Shown: positions 1 to 9,084 of the stretch, one piece after another
Layout of the letters: every line of letters begins with the position of its first letter
Numbering within the stretch: the first letter of the stretch is position 1
Assembly: GCF_002440635.1 (NCBI RefSeq)
Contig: NZ_DJUW01000028.1
Span: 124,001 to 188,000 of the forward strand
Direction of reading: 5' to 3'
Source of the DNA: Novosphingobium sp. UBA6272
Lineage (GTDB): Bacteria; Pseudomonadota; Alphaproteobacteria; Sphingomonadales; Sphingomonadaceae
Length of the DNA stretch: 64,000 bases
Notes under the pieces: generated by a model
Seen by the model: only the letters and a program-made list of their open reading frames with translations
Database searches by the model: none
What the model was told of the DNA's origin: nothing
Translations under genes and position numbers: made by a program

Positions 1-81
1 GACGTCGAGATACCGGTCGAATGGATCTTCGAAGCAATCGACCGTGATATCGCCACCGCGCGGCTGCCCGCCACCGGCGCG
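1..81 (+). other. Open reading stretch in frame with betB, running off the left edge
   Basis: No stop codon interrupts the betB frame from base 1 to the first ATG at 82, and no Shine-Dalgarno sequence precedes that ATG. The 27 codons read like real protein (a Val-Glu-Trp-Ile-Phe-Glu stretch) but do not match the usual BetB N-terminus. Either the true start lies outside the window or the upstream gene is fused in frame. I cannot tell which. Confidence 0.4.
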
Positions 82-1497
82 ATGGAAACAAACAGCACGT
101 TCGATACGCTCAACCCGGCGACCGGCGAAGTGCTCGCCACGATCACAATCGATGGCAAGGCCGAAGTCGACAAGGCGGTTGGCCGCGCCGCCGAAGCGCA
201 GAAGCTGTGGGCCCGCACCCCCGGTGTCGAACGCGGTCGGATCCTCAATCGTGCCGCGCAGCTGCTGACCGAGCGCAACGAAAGCATCGCGCGGCTCGAA
301 GCGCAGGACACAGGCAAGCCGATCCAGGAAACCATCGCTGTCGACGTCCTCTCCGGTGCGGATGCAATCGAATACTTCGCTGGCATTGCCCGCACCCTGT
401 CGGGCGAACATTTCGATCTCGGCCCTGGCGCCTTTGGCTATACCCGGCGCGAACCGCTCGGCGTGGTCGCCGGGATCGGGGCGTGGAACTATCCGATCCA
501 GATCGCCTGCTGGAAAAGCGCCCCGGCGCTGGCCTGCGGCAATGCGATGATCTTCAAGCCGGCCGAACTGACCCCGCTGACCGCGATCGAGCTGGAGAAG
601 GCCTACCGCGATGCCGGCCTGCCCGATGGGCTGTTCCAGGTGGTCCAGGGCAAGGCCGACACCGGTCGGCTGCTCAGCCGCCATCCCGGCATCGCCAAAG
701 TCTCGCTGACCGGCGAAGTCGGCACGGGCAAGAAAGTCATGGCCGATGCCTCCGCGACGTTGAAGGTGGTCACGCTGGAACTGGGCGGCAAATCAGCGTT
801 GATCGTGTTTGAGGATGCCGATCTGGATGAGGCCGTATCGGGCGCGCTGCTCGCCAATTTCTATTCGGCAGGCGAGGTTTGCACCAACGGCACGCGGGTG
901 TTTGTGCACCGTAAGGTCCGCGATCAGTTCCTCACCAAGCTCAAGGCGCGGACCGAGGCGATGGTGGTGGGCGATCCGCTCGACCCAGCCACCCAGATGG
1001 GCGCATTGATCTCGCAGGCGCATATGGAAAAGGTGCTGGGCTATATCGAGCTGGGCCAGCAACAGGGCGCGACCTTGCTGACCGGCGGCAAGCGCGTGAC
1101 CCGAGGTGACCTGGCCAAGGGTGCCTTTGTCGAGCCGACGATTTTCACCCAGTGCACCGACGACATGGCGATCGTCCGCGAGGAGATCTTCGGCCCCGTC
1201 ATGTCGGTGCTTGATTTCGAGGAAGAAGCCGAAGTCGTCGCCCGCGCGAACGATACCGATCTTGGCCTGGCCGCGGGAATTTTCACCAACGACCTGACCC
1301 GCGCGCACCGCGTGATCGCGGCACTGGAGGCCGGAACCTGCTGGATCAACACCTACAACGTGACCCCAATCGAACTGCCGTTTGGCGGCAACAAGCAATC
1401 GGGGCTGGGGCGTGAGAACGGCAAGGCCGCGATTGAATATTTCACCCAGCTGAAGAGCGTCTATGTGGCGATGGAGCCGATCGATGCCCCATACTGA
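82..1497 (+). CDS. betB: Betaine aldehyde dehydrogenase (BetB)
   Basis: Oxidises betaine aldehyde to glycine betaine with NAD(P)+, the second step of choline oxidation in the cytoplasm. The protein has the aldehyde dehydrogenase fold throughout: the cofactor-loop motif GIGAWNYPIQIACWKSAP (about 131-148), the general-base Glu233 in LELGGKS and the catalytic Cys267 in GEVCTNGTRV. The last two motifs and the C-terminal NTYNVTPIELPFGG region are typical of BetB rather than generic ALDHs. The stop overlaps the betA start by 14 bp, which supports co-translation. At 471 aa it is about 15-20 residues shorter than typical BetB and lacks the first YIDG-type strand, and the frame is open to the window edge, so the true start is uncertain. 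Confidence 0.9.
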   Translation: METNSTFDTLNPATGEVLATITIDGKAEVDKAVGRAAEAQKLWARTPGVERGRILNRAAQLLTERNESIARLEAQDTGKPIQETIAVDVLSGADAIEYFAGIARTLSGEHFDLGPGAFGYTRREPLGVVAGIGAWNYPIQIACWKSAPALACGNAMIFKPAELTPLTAIELEKAYRDAGLPDGLFQVVQGKADTGRLLSRHPGIAKVSLTGEVGTGKKVMADASATLKVVTLELGGKSALIVFEDADLDEAVSGALLANFYSAGEVCTNGTRVFVHRKVRDQFLTKLKARTEAMVVGDPLDPATQMGALISQAHMEKVLGYIELGQQQGATLLTGGKRVTRGDLAKGAFVEPTIFTQCTDDMAIVREEIFGPVMSVLDFEEEAEVVARANDTDLGLAAGIFTNDLTRAHRVIAALEAGTCWINTYNVTPIELPFGGNKQSGLGRENGKAAIEYFTQLKSVYVAMEPIDAPY

Positions 1498-3151
1498 CAG
1501 CTATGATTTCATCGTGGTTGGCGCTGGGTCCGCTGGCTGCGTGCTGGCTGACCGGCTGAGTGCTGACGGCACGAACAAGGTGCTGCTGCTGGAGGCCGGC
1601 GGATCGGACCGGTCGATCTTCATCCAGATGCCCGCGGCTCTCGCCTATCCAATGAACACCAAACGGTGGAACTGGGGCTATTATTCGGAGCCCGAGCCGC
1701 ACCTCAACAATCGCCGCCTGCACTGCCCGCGCGGGCTGGGACTGGGCGGGTCGAGCTCGATCAACGGCCTCGTTTATGTACGCGGCAACGCGCTCGACTT
1801 CGAACACTGGAAGGACGATCTGGGTGCGGCTGGCTGGGGCTATGCCGATGTGCTGCCCTATTTCAAACGCGCCGAAACCCGCGCCGAGGGCGGCAACGAA
1901 TATCGCGGCGGCGATGGACCGCTTTCGACCACTTACGGAACGCTGAAGAACCCGCTCAACCAGGCCTGGCTCGATGCTGCGCAACAGGCGGGATACGAGC
2001 TCACCGAAGACTACAACGGCTTCCGTCAGGAAGGCTTCGGGCGGATGGACATGACGGTGCGCAAGGGCACGCGCTGTTCGGCAGCCAAGGCCTATCTCTA
2101 TCCCGCGCGCAAACGTGCCAATCTGACCGTGGTGCAGCATGCGCTCGCCACCCGGGTGCTGTTCGAAGGCAAGCGTGCTGTCGGGATCGAATACGAGCAA
2201 CATGGCAAGCTCCACCAGGTCCGGGCCAGCCGCGAAGTGCTGCTGTCGGGCGGATCGATCAATTCAGTCCAGCTGCTCAAGCTGTCAGGGATCGGCCCGG
2301 CCGAGGAATTGCGCAGCCTGGGGATCGAGGTGAGGGCTGACCGGCCCGGCGTCGGCGCCAACCTGCAGGATCACCTCGAATTCTATTTCCAGATGGCCTG
2401 CACCAAGCCGGTCACCTTGTTCGGCAAGGCGAACCTGCTGGGCAAGGCCCTGGTCGGGGCCGAATGGCTGTTCCTGCGGCGCGGGATCGGGGCTTCGAAC
2501 CAGTTCGAAAGCTGCGGCTTCATCCGCAGCAAGGCCGGGATCAAGTATCCCGACATCCAGTACCATTTCTTTCCGATGGCGATTAATTACGACGGCTCGT
2601 CACTGGCGACCGAACACGGCTTTCAGGCCCATGTCGGCCCAATGCGCTCGAAGAGCCGCGGCACGGTAACGCTGCGCAGCAAGGACCCGCGCGAGCATCC
2701 GAAGATCCTGTTCAATTACATGAGCCACCCCGACGACTGGACCGAAATGCGCGCCTGCGTGCGGCTGACCCGCGAGATTTTCCAGCAGGATGCGTTCAAG
2801 CCCTGGCGCGGGCGCGAGATCCAGCCGGGCGCCGATTGCGTGACCGACGAACAGATCGACGCCTTCATCGCCGATCACGTCGAAAGCGCGCTGCACCCCT
2901 CGTGCACCTGCAAGATGGGCGATGCCAAGGACCCGATGGCCGTGGTCGATCCCGTGCTCAAGGTGATCGGCTTCGAAGGACTGCGGGTGATCGACAGTTC
3001 GGTGATGCCTTCGATCCCCACCGGCAACCTCAACGCGCCGACGATCATGATCGGCGAAAAGGGCGCGGACCACGTGCTGGGCAAGGGCCTGCTACCCGCA
3101 TCCAATGCCCCCTACTACGTCGCTCCCAACTGGGAGACCTCGCAGCGATGA
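1484..3151 (+). CDS. betA: Choline dehydrogenase (BetA), GMC family
   Basis: FAD-dependent, membrane-associated oxidation of choline to betaine aldehyde. The N-terminal dinucleotide-binding motif VVGAGSAGCVLA, the GMC signature around GLGLGGSSSINGLVYVRG and the catalytic His471 in HPSCTCKMG are all present, with the C-terminal TGNLNAPT motif. At 555 aa it has the normal BetA length. I chose the ATG at 1484 because the protein then starts directly before the FAD fold; an ATG seven codons upstream only adds residues inside betB. It overlaps betB by 14 bp, and its TGA is part of the ATGA that starts the next gene. Closely related GMC alcohol dehydrogenases cannot be excluded by sequence alone, but pairing with betB makes choline the likely substrate. 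Confidence 0.88.
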   Translation: MPHTDSYDFIVVGAGSAGCVLADRLSADGTNKVLLLEAGGSDRSIFIQMPAALAYPMNTKRWNWGYYSEPEPHLNNRRLHCPRGLGLGGSSSINGLVYVRGNALDFEHWKDDLGAAGWGYADVLPYFKRAETRAEGGNEYRGGDGPLSTTYGTLKNPLNQAWLDAAQQAGYELTEDYNGFRQEGFGRMDMTVRKGTRCSAAKAYLYPARKRANLTVVQHALATRVLFEGKRAVGIEYEQHGKLHQVRASREVLLSGGSINSVQLLKLSGIGPAEELRSLGIEVRADRPGVGANLQDHLEFYFQMACTKPVTLFGKANLLGKALVGAEWLFLRRGIGASNQFESCGFIRSKAGIKYPDIQYHFFPMAINYDGSSLATEHGFQAHVGPMRSKSRGTVTLRSKDPREHPKILFNYMSHPDDWTEMRACVRLTREIFQQDAFKPWRGREIQPGADCVTDEQIDAFIADHVESALHPSCTCKMGDAKDPMAVVDPVLKVIGFEGLRVIDSSVMPSIPTGNLNAPTIMIGEKGADHVLGKGLLPASNAPYYVAPNWETSQR

Positions 3152-4512
3152 GCCGCACCATCGCCGAACCGGCCCGCGAAGTGCCGGTGATCCACGAAAC
3201 CGACGTGCTGGTGATCGGATCGGGACCGGGCGGACTGGCGGCGGCGCTGGCTTCGGCCCGGGCCGGGGTCAAGACCACGCTGGTTGAGCGCTATGGCTGC
3301 TTCGGCGGCAATATCACCCAGGTCGGGGTGGAAGGCTTTGCCTGGTACCGCCACCCGGCGACGATCGACAGCGAAGGCATCGGCCGCGAGTTCGAGGACC
3401 GGGCCAGAACAATGGGCGCAGCCATCCCCGAACCGCAATCGATCAGCCACGCGCTCGATGCCGAGGCGTTCAAGTATGTGGCGGATTGCCTGGTCGAAGA
3501 GGCCGGGGTGATCCCGATGCTGCACCGCATGTTTGTCGCGCCGATCATGGCGGGAGACACGATCCGCGGGGTAATCGTCGAGAGCAAGGCCGGGCGCGAG
3601 GCGATCCTCGCCAAGCTGGTGATCGATGCCAGCGGTGATGCCGATGTCGCCCACCGTGCCGGCGCCCCCACCCACATGCATCCCAAGGCCGAGATGATGT
3701 CGGTCTCGGTGATGTTCTCGATGTGCGGGGTGGACAAGGCCCGGTTCATCGATGCGGTCAAGGCCGATCCGCAGACCTATGCCGACTGGGCCAAGGATGG
3801 TGAATGGTCGGTCACCACCTCGGGCAAGGAGGACGCGATGTTCTCACCCTTCCTCCGCAAGCCGTTCCAGCAGGCCCACAAGGCCGGAATCCTGCCCGAC
3901 AATCTCAAGACCATCGCCGGAACCTGGGGCACGGTCAGCGACCAGGGCGACCTGACCTACCTCAACATGGTCCACATGACGCTCGACGGGACCGATCCCG
4001 ACGATCTGACCCACGGCGAGATCGAGGGACGCCGCCAGGCGATGCAGGCGATCGAGGCGCTCAAACGCTTCCAGCCCGGCTGCGAAGCGGCCAAGCTGCG
4101 CAACTTCGGCATGACACTGGGGATCCGCGACACCCGCAAGATCGACGCCATTTATAACCTCACCGCCGCAGACGTTCAGGGCGAAGGCCGGTTTGAGGAT
4201 TCGATCGGGATCTTCCCCGAATTCATCGATGGTTATGGTCTGTTGATCATCCCGACCACCGGACGCTATTTCCACGTACCCTATCGGTCGATGCTGCCCA
4301 AGGGAGTCAGGAACCTGATCGTCACCGGCCGGACCATCGGCGGAGACAAGGTCAGCCATGCGGCGGTCCGCAACATGATGTGCTGCGCGGTCGCCGGCCA
4401 GGGTGCCGGAACCGCGGCAGCGGTCGCGATCAAGGCCGGGCGCGATTTTGGTGGGGTCGATGTGGCCCAGGTCCAGGCCGAGCTGCGCCGCCAGGGAGCG
4501 CGGATCGACTAA
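3148..4512 (+). CDS. FAD-dependent oxidoreductase (PF12831-like), third gene of the bet operon
   Basis: The 454-aa protein opens with a Rossmann FAD motif, VLVIGSGPGGLAAALASARAG at about residues 20-40, followed by RYGCFGGNITQVGVEGF, which resembles FAD_oxidored (PF12831) proteins. A late FAD-contact region (RNLIVTGRTIGGDKVSHAAVRN) sits near the C-terminus. The start overlaps the betA stop as ATGA, so it belongs to the same transcript. The substrate is not predictable from sequence. Position suggests a role in choline or betaine breakdown, perhaps an alternative dehydrogenase for an intermediate, but that is inference. The reading frame extends upstream through betA without a stop; that extension is a shadow. 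Confidence 0.75.
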   Translation: MSRTIAEPAREVPVIHETDVLVIGSGPGGLAAALASARAGVKTTLVERYGCFGGNITQVGVEGFAWYRHPATIDSEGIGREFEDRARTMGAAIPEPQSISHALDAEAFKYVADCLVEEAGVIPMLHRMFVAPIMAGDTIRGVIVESKAGREAILAKLVIDASGDADVAHRAGAPTHMHPKAEMMSVSVMFSMCGVDKARFIDAVKADPQTYADWAKDGEWSVTTSGKEDAMFSPFLRKPFQQAHKAGILPDNLKTIAGTWGTVSDQGDLTYLNMVHMTLDGTDPDDLTHGEIEGRRQAMQAIEALKRFQPGCEAAKLRNFGMTLGIRDTRKIDAIYNLTAADVQGEGRFEDSIGIFPEFIDGYGLLIIPTTGRYFHVPYRSMLPKGVRNLIVTGRTIGGDKVSHAAVRNMMCCAVAGQGAGTAAAVAIKAGRDFGGVDVAQVQAELRRQGARID

Positions 4513-4539
4513 GGCTTGGTCAATTTCCCGTGGTCGTGT

Positions 4540-4554
4540 ATAAGTCTCGCTTAT
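4540..4554. promoter_or_regulatory. LysR-type operator candidate, 5-bp arms with T-N11-A spacing
   Basis: ATAAG-N5-CTTAT is a perfect inverted repeat about 40 bp before the LysR start at 4596. It contains the T-N11-A spacing usual for LysR-type binding sites, so autoregulation is a reasonable guess. No protein-DNA evidence is available from sequence. Confidence 0.45.
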
Positions 4555-4595
4555 GATAACGCGGACTTCTGCCGCGCGGGGGATCGGTAAGTGAC

Positions 4596-5570
4596 ATGTT
4601 GAACCAGGCCCAGTTGCCGGGGAATTTCGAGTTCCGCGCCTTGCAGGTATTCGTGGTCACGGCCGAGCAGGGCAGCATGACCCAGGCCGCCAAGGTGCTG
4701 GGGCTGACCCAATCCGGGGTATCGCAGATCATCGCCGGACTGGAAGACGCGGTGGGGCGCCAGCTGTTTGATCGCTCGATCCGTCCGATCGTACTGACCA
4801 AGGTCGGCCAGGTGCTGCTGCGCCAGAGCCAGAAGATCCTCGGCGATCTCAATTCAGCCTTTGTCGAAGCAACCGAAAGCGACCGCGGCGAGCTGTCCTC
4901 GCTGAGCATCGCCATGCCCGAAAGCCTGGCCAACGTGCTCGGACCGCGGCTCTACCGGCGCAAGGGTGATATCGCGAAGAACTGGCGGATCTCCAATGGG
5001 CTGATGCCGGACCAGCGGGCCAAGTTCAACACCCACGCGGCCGACGTGATGATCACCGAGGAAAGCAATACCTCGGACATGCTTGATGTCGAGCGGTACA
5101 ATCTGTTCACCGAACCATACGTCCTGATCTTTCCGAAGAACTTCGCCCCAGCGTCGGAACTGGGGCCACACCTGGCCGACCACCCCTTCATCCGCTTTTC
5201 GCTGCGGTCATCGATGGGCCGGCAGACCGAAGCCCAGCTCAACCGGCTGCAGCTAAAATTTCCGTCACACATCGAATTCGATTCGATCGTCGGCCATGCG
5301 ACGGCAGTGTCATACGGTCTGGGCTGGGGGATCACCACGCCGCTGTGCCTGTTCCAGGTGCCCTGGGCCTTCGATCAGCTCTCGATCCACCCGATCGTGC
5401 GCGGCAAGTTCGGGAGGCGGATGACCCTGCTGGCCCGCCCGCAGGTACTAGGCACCGCCCCACGGATTCTGGCCGAGGAATGCCGCGGCATCCTGCAGGA
5501 AGAAGTCTTCCCCGCACTTCATGCCCATTTGCCATGGCTGGAGGGATCGTTCCGGATCGGCGACGATTGA
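4596..5570 (+). CDS. LysR-family transcriptional regulator
   Basis: A 324-aa regulator with an N-terminal winged helix-turn-helix (about residues 12-70; recognition region MTQAAKVLGLTQSGVSQIIAGLE) and a LysR substrate-binding domain after it. It lies between the bet operon and fhs-mttB, all on the + strand, so it probably controls one or both. A palindrome with LysR spacing sits just upstream (4540-4554), and another dyad (5596-5609) lies between it and fhs. The inducer is unknown; choline, betaine or a one-carbon intermediate would fit the context. Confidence 0.85.
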   Translation: MLNQAQLPGNFEFRALQVFVVTAEQGSMTQAAKVLGLTQSGVSQIIAGLEDAVGRQLFDRSIRPIVLTKVGQVLLRQSQKILGDLNSAFVEATESDRGELSSLSIAMPESLANVLGPRLYRRKGDIAKNWRISNGLMPDQRAKFNTHAADVMITEESNTSDMLDVERYNLFTEPYVLIFPKNFAPASELGPHLADHPFIRFSLRSSMGRQTEAQLNRLQLKFPSHIEFDSIVGHATAVSYGLGWGITTPLCLFQVPWAFDQLSIHPIVRGKFGRRMTLLARPQVLGTAPRILAEECRGILQEEVFPALHAHLPWLEGSFRIGDD

Positions 5571-5595
5571 TCACCGCGCTTCATTACCTGCGGAC

Positions 5596-5609
5596 ATGAT
5601 AGCGATCAT
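5596..5609. promoter_or_regulatory. Dyad ATGAT-N4-ATCAT upstream of fhs
   Basis: A perfect 5-bp inverted repeat lies in the 174-bp gap between the LysR gene and fhs, 136 bp before the fhs start. It may be an operator for the adjacent regulator. I could not identify a clear -35/-10 pair in this gap. Confidence 0.25.
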
Positions 5610-5744
5610 TTTCGGCATGGCGGCTTGTGCAATCCCCGCGCATGGCGGAAATCGCGGCTGCCGGCGCGTGCCAAGCGTGTTGTTTACCGGTTGCCAAAAA
5701 CTCTGAAATTGAGAGGCAAGGGCCTTTGCGCTCTTGAAAAGGGG

Positions 5745-7445
5745 ATGCAAGAGAATCAACTGCCTGCGCCGGGTGCCCCGGACATCGAGATCGCCCGCGC
5801 CGCCAAGATGGCGCCGATCCTGCCATTGGCGGAAGCCCGCCTCGGCATCGCGCCAGAAGCGCTGGTCCCCTATGGCCACTTCAAGGCCAAGGTCAGCCTG
5901 GAATACATTGCTTCGCTCAAGGATCGCCCCAACGGCAAGCTGGTGCTGGTCACCGCGATCACCCCTACGCCGGCAGGTGAAGGCAAGACAACGACTTCGG
6001 TGGGCCTCAACGACGGGCTCAACCTGATCGGGATCAAGTCGATCGTCTGCCTGCGCGAACCCTCGCTGGGTCCGTGCTTCGGCATGAAGGGCGGCGCCGC
6101 CGGTGGCGGGCGCGCTCAGGTCATCCCGATGGAGGACATCAACCTCCACTTCAACGGCGATTTCCACGCGATCACGTCTGCGCACAGCCTGCTGGCCGCG
6201 CTGCTCGACAATCACCTGCAATGGGGTAACGAGCTCAACATCGATCCCCGCCGCGTTGTCTGGCGCCGCGTGGTCGACATGAACGACCGCGCGCTGCGCA
6301 ATATCAACGTTGGCCTTGGCGGCGTCACCCACGGGGTGCCACGCGAAACCGGGTTTGACATCACGGTCGCTTCGGAAATCATGGCGATCCTGTGCCTGGC
6401 AACCGACATCAAGGACCTGCAGCGGCGGCTTGGCGACATCATCGTCGCCCGCACTTACGACAAGACCCCGGTCACTGCGCGCGACCTCAAGGCCGATGGC
6501 GCGATGGCCGTGCTGCTGCGCGATGCGATCCAGCCCAACCTGGTCCAGTCGATCGAGCACAACCCGGCCTTCATCCACGGCGGGCCCTTCGCCAACATCG
6601 CCCATGGCTGCAACTCGGTCATGGCCACCCAGACCGCGCTCAAGCTGGCCGATGTGGTGGTGACCGAAGCCGGCTTTGGCGCCGACCTGGGGGCTGAAAA
6701 GTTCCTCGACATCAAGTGCCGCCATTCCGGCCTGCGCCCCGATGCAGTGGTGCTGGTCGCCACGGTCCGCGCGCTCAAGATGCAGGGCGGAGTCAAGAAG
6801 GACGACCTGGGCAATCCCGACGTCGATGCGCTGATGCGCGGCGCGGTTAACCTCGAACGCCATATCCAGAACCTGCAGAAATTCGGCCTGACCCCGGTGG
6901 TGGCGATCAACCACTTCATCAAGGACACCGAAGAAGAGCTCGAAGCGCTCAAGGCGGTTTGCGGCAAGTACGGCGCGCGCGTCGCGCTGGCCAAGCACTG
7001 GGCCGAAGGCGGCAAGGGTGCCGAGGAACTGGCCCACCAGGTCAAGGCCCAGCTCGACGCAGGCCAGGCCGAGGTCAAGCTGCTCTACCCCGACGACATG
7101 CCGCTGGCCGAGAAGATCGAAACCATCGCGCGCGAAATCTACCGCGCTGATGGGATCGTGCTGACCGGATCGACCGCTTCGACGCTCAAGGACTACGAAA
7201 AGCTGGGTTACGGCAAGCTGCCGGTCTGCATCGCCAAGACGCAGTACAGCTTCTCGACCGATCCGGCCAAGTCCGGCGCGCCGATTGGCCACACGGTGGA
7301 AGTGCGCGAAGTGCGCCTGTCCGCCGGGGCCGGGTTCATTGTCGCGGTCTGCGGCGATATCATGACCATGCCGGGGCTGCCGCGCCGCCCGGCTTCAAAC
7401 GAAATTGGGCTTGATGAAAGCGGCCAGATCGTGGGCCTTGCCTGA
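5745..7445 (+). CDS. fhs: Formate--tetrahydrofolate ligase
   Basis: ATP + formate + THF <-> 10-formyl-THF + ADP + Pi. The P-loop-like TPTPAGEGKTTTSVGL motif, the GPCFGMKGGAAGGGRAQV region and the LHFNGDFHAITSAHSLL region are characteristic of Fhs across its full length. I chose the ATG at 5745 because it is preceded by GAAAAGGGG and gives 566 aa, close to the usual 556; an upstream in-frame ATG adds 40 residues with no family match. In this island the enzyme could assimilate formate. Run in reverse, it could recover ATP from 10-formyl-THF produced by sarcosine and dimethylglycine demethylation. No folD is present nearby. The mttB homologue begins 22 bp after the stop. Confidence 0.95.
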   Translation: MQENQLPAPGAPDIEIARAAKMAPILPLAEARLGIAPEALVPYGHFKAKVSLEYIASLKDRPNGKLVLVTAITPTPAGEGKTTTSVGLNDGLNLIGIKSIVCLREPSLGPCFGMKGGAAGGGRAQVIPMEDINLHFNGDFHAITSAHSLLAALLDNHLQWGNELNIDPRRVVWRRVVDMNDRALRNINVGLGGVTHGVPRETGFDITVASEIMAILCLATDIKDLQRRLGDIIVARTYDKTPVTARDLKADGAMAVLLRDAIQPNLVQSIEHNPAFIHGGPFANIAHGCNSVMATQTALKLADVVVTEAGFGADLGAEKFLDIKCRHSGLRPDAVVLVATVRALKMQGGVKKDDLGNPDVDALMRGAVNLERHIQNLQKFGLTPVVAINHFIKDTEEELEALKAVCGKYGARVALAKHWAEGGKGAEELAHQVKAQLDAGQAEVKLLYPDDMPLAEKIETIAREIYRADGIVLTGSTASTLKDYEKLGYGKLPVCIAKTQYSFSTDPAKSGAPIGHTVEVREVRLSAGAGFIVAVCGDIMTMPGLPRRPASNEIGLDESGQIVGLA

Positions 7446-7467
7446 CAAATGATGAAGGGGACTTTGC

Positions 7468-9012
7468 TTGACCGAGACAACTGAGTCCTCTTCGCGCCGC
7501 GCGGGCGGCCGTGCCGCCCGTCAAGCCCTTCGTGCCGCACCGCTTGCCGAAGACCTGCGCCCGATCCGCGCTGGACTCGAGGGCGGGCAGTACAAGCCGC
7601 TGACCGACGCCGGGGTGCAGCGCATCCACCAGGGCGCGCTCGATGCGCTGGAACAGATTGGCCTCGCCAATGCCCCAGCTTCGGGGGTAGAAATCCTGAC
7701 CGGCGCGGGCGCGATCTTGGGCGACGATGGCCGGATCCGCTTCCCGCGCGCACTGGTTGAAGACATGCTGGCGATCGCCGCGCGCGACATCACGCTGTTC
7801 GCCCGCGATCCCAAGCACGATCTGCACCTGGGGCCCAACAAGGTTCACTACGGCACTGCCGGAGCGGCGGTGCATGTAGTTGACCTTGAAACCAACGATT
7901 ATCGCGATTCGACCGCCAAGGACCTCTACGAGGCGGCCAAGATCGTCGACAATCTCGACAACGTCCATTTCTTCCAGCGGATGATGGTCTGCCGCGATGT
8001 GAAGGACCTGGTCGATATGGACATGAACACGCTTTACGCGTGCCTGTCCGGCACTACCAAGCACGTCGGCACCTCGTTCTCCGATCCGATCAGCGTCGAA
8101 CCCGGGTTCGAAATGCTGCACATGGTCGCGGGCGGCGAAGCGGCCTGGCGTGCGCGGCCGTTCGTATCCAATTCGAACTGCTTCGTGGTCCCGCCGATGA
8201 AATTCGCCGAGGAAAGCTGCATCACCATGGAAGCCTGCGTGCGCGCTGGCATGCCGATGCTGCTGCTCTCGGCCGGGCAAGCCGGGGCCACTGCCCCCGC
8301 CTCGATTGCGCTGGCAATCACCCAGGCCGTGGCCGAGTGCCTCGCGGGCGTGGTTTACGTCAATGCGATCACGCCCGGGGCTCCGGCAATCTTCGGGACC
8401 TGGCCGTTCGTTTCGGACCTGCGCACCGGTTCGATGTCAGGCGGCAGCGCCGAACAGGGCCTGCTGACCGCGGGCTGCGCGCAGATGCACCGCTTCTACG
8501 GTCTGCCCGGTGGAGCCGCCGGCGGGATGACCGACAGCAAGCTGCCCGACATGCAATGCGGCTGGGAACAGGGCATCATCAACGTGATGGCGGGTCTCGC
8601 CGGCCTCAACATGGTCTATGAATCGGTCGGCATGCAGGCCTCGCTGCTGGGCTTCTCGTTCGAAAGCCTGATCCTGGGCGACGATATCCTCGGACAGGCC
8701 CAGCGCGCCGTGCGCGGGATCGAGGTGACCGAGGACAAGATGAACCTCGACGTGATGAAGGAAGTCTGTCTGGGCGGACCCGGTCACTACCTCGGCTCCG
8801 AACAGACGATGAGTCTGATGCAAACCGACTATGTCTATCCCGCAGTCGGCAACCGGATGAGCCCGAAGGAATGGAACGAGGCGCAAAAGCCGATGCTGCT
8901 CGACGGCGCACGCAAGCGCATGCACTCAATCCTGTCGAGCGCCGGTTGCACGATCGATCCCGCAATTGACGAAGCGATCCGCCGCAAGTTCAACATCGCT
9001 TTCATGGCCTGA
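7468..9012 (+). CDS. Trimethylamine methyltransferase (MttB) family protein, non-pyrrolysine
   Basis: The 514-aa protein belongs to the MttB superfamily (PF06253); the central ITPGAPAIFGTWPFVSDLRTGSM and HRFYGLPGG regions resemble that family. The frame is uninterrupted, so no amber/pyrrolysine codon is used. Non-Pyl members such as MtgB demethylate glycine betaine and related quaternary amines by methyl transfer to a corrinoid protein. Glycine betaine or another betaine is therefore the likely substrate, but no corrinoid protein or reductive activator is encoded in the window. The start is TTG at 7468 with AAGGGGA about 6 bp upstream; the nearby ATGs are out of frame. The first 35 residues are Arg/Ala-rich and probably disordered. 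Confidence 0.85.
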   Translation: MTETTESSSRRAGGRAARQALRAAPLAEDLRPIRAGLEGGQYKPLTDAGVQRIHQGALDALEQIGLANAPASGVEILTGAGAILGDDGRIRFPRALVEDMLAIAARDITLFARDPKHDLHLGPNKVHYGTAGAAVHVVDLETNDYRDSTAKDLYEAAKIVDNLDNVHFFQRMMVCRDVKDLVDMDMNTLYACLSGTTKHVGTSFSDPISVEPGFEMLHMVAGGEAAWRARPFVSNSNCFVVPPMKFAEESCITMEACVRAGMPMLLLSAGQAGATAPASIALAITQAVAECLAGVVYVNAITPGAPAIFGTWPFVSDLRTGSMSGGSAEQGLLTAGCAQMHRFYGLPGGAAGGMTDSKLPDMQCGWEQGIINVMAGLAGLNMVYESVGMQASLLGFSFESLILGDDILGQAQRAVRGIEVTEDKMNLDVMKEVCLGGPGHYLGSEQTMSLMQTDYVYPAVGNRMSPKEWNEAQKPMLLDGARKRMHSILSSAGCTIDPAIDEAIRRKFNIAFMA

Positions 9013-9020
9013 ATTCCCCA

Positions 9021-9034
9021 GCGCTCATGAGCGC
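9021..9034. promoter_or_regulatory. Perfect 14-bp palindrome between the two mttB genes
   Basis: GCGCTCATGAGCGC is a perfect palindrome in the 72-bp gap between the two MttB-family genes. It could be an operator or a small RNA hairpin that changes the relative expression of the two genes. There is no U-run, so it is not a typical intrinsic terminator. Confidence 0.3.
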
Positions 9035-9084
9035 ATCCAGTTTTGGTATGTCTGAACGATCGTGATTGGCGATAAGCAGGTGTC

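Noticed and set aside
2836..3147. Long N-terminal extension of the FAD oxidoreductase into betA
   Set aside because: The ATG at 3148 forms an ATGA overlap and starts just before the FAD fold; the extension is Arg-rich shadow.
5571..5744. Tetrahydrofolate or other riboswitch in front of fhs
   Set aside because: I could not find the conserved core of a known riboswitch; only a short dyad is visible.
5571..7292. 573-aa open frame on the minus strand opposite fhs
   Set aside because: Antisense shadow of high-GC codon usage; no start signal or domain, and the + strand fhs is unmistakable.
7468..9012. Pyrrolysine-containing MttB (in-frame amber codon)
   Set aside because: The frame is continuous with no internal stop; this is the non-Pyl subgroup.
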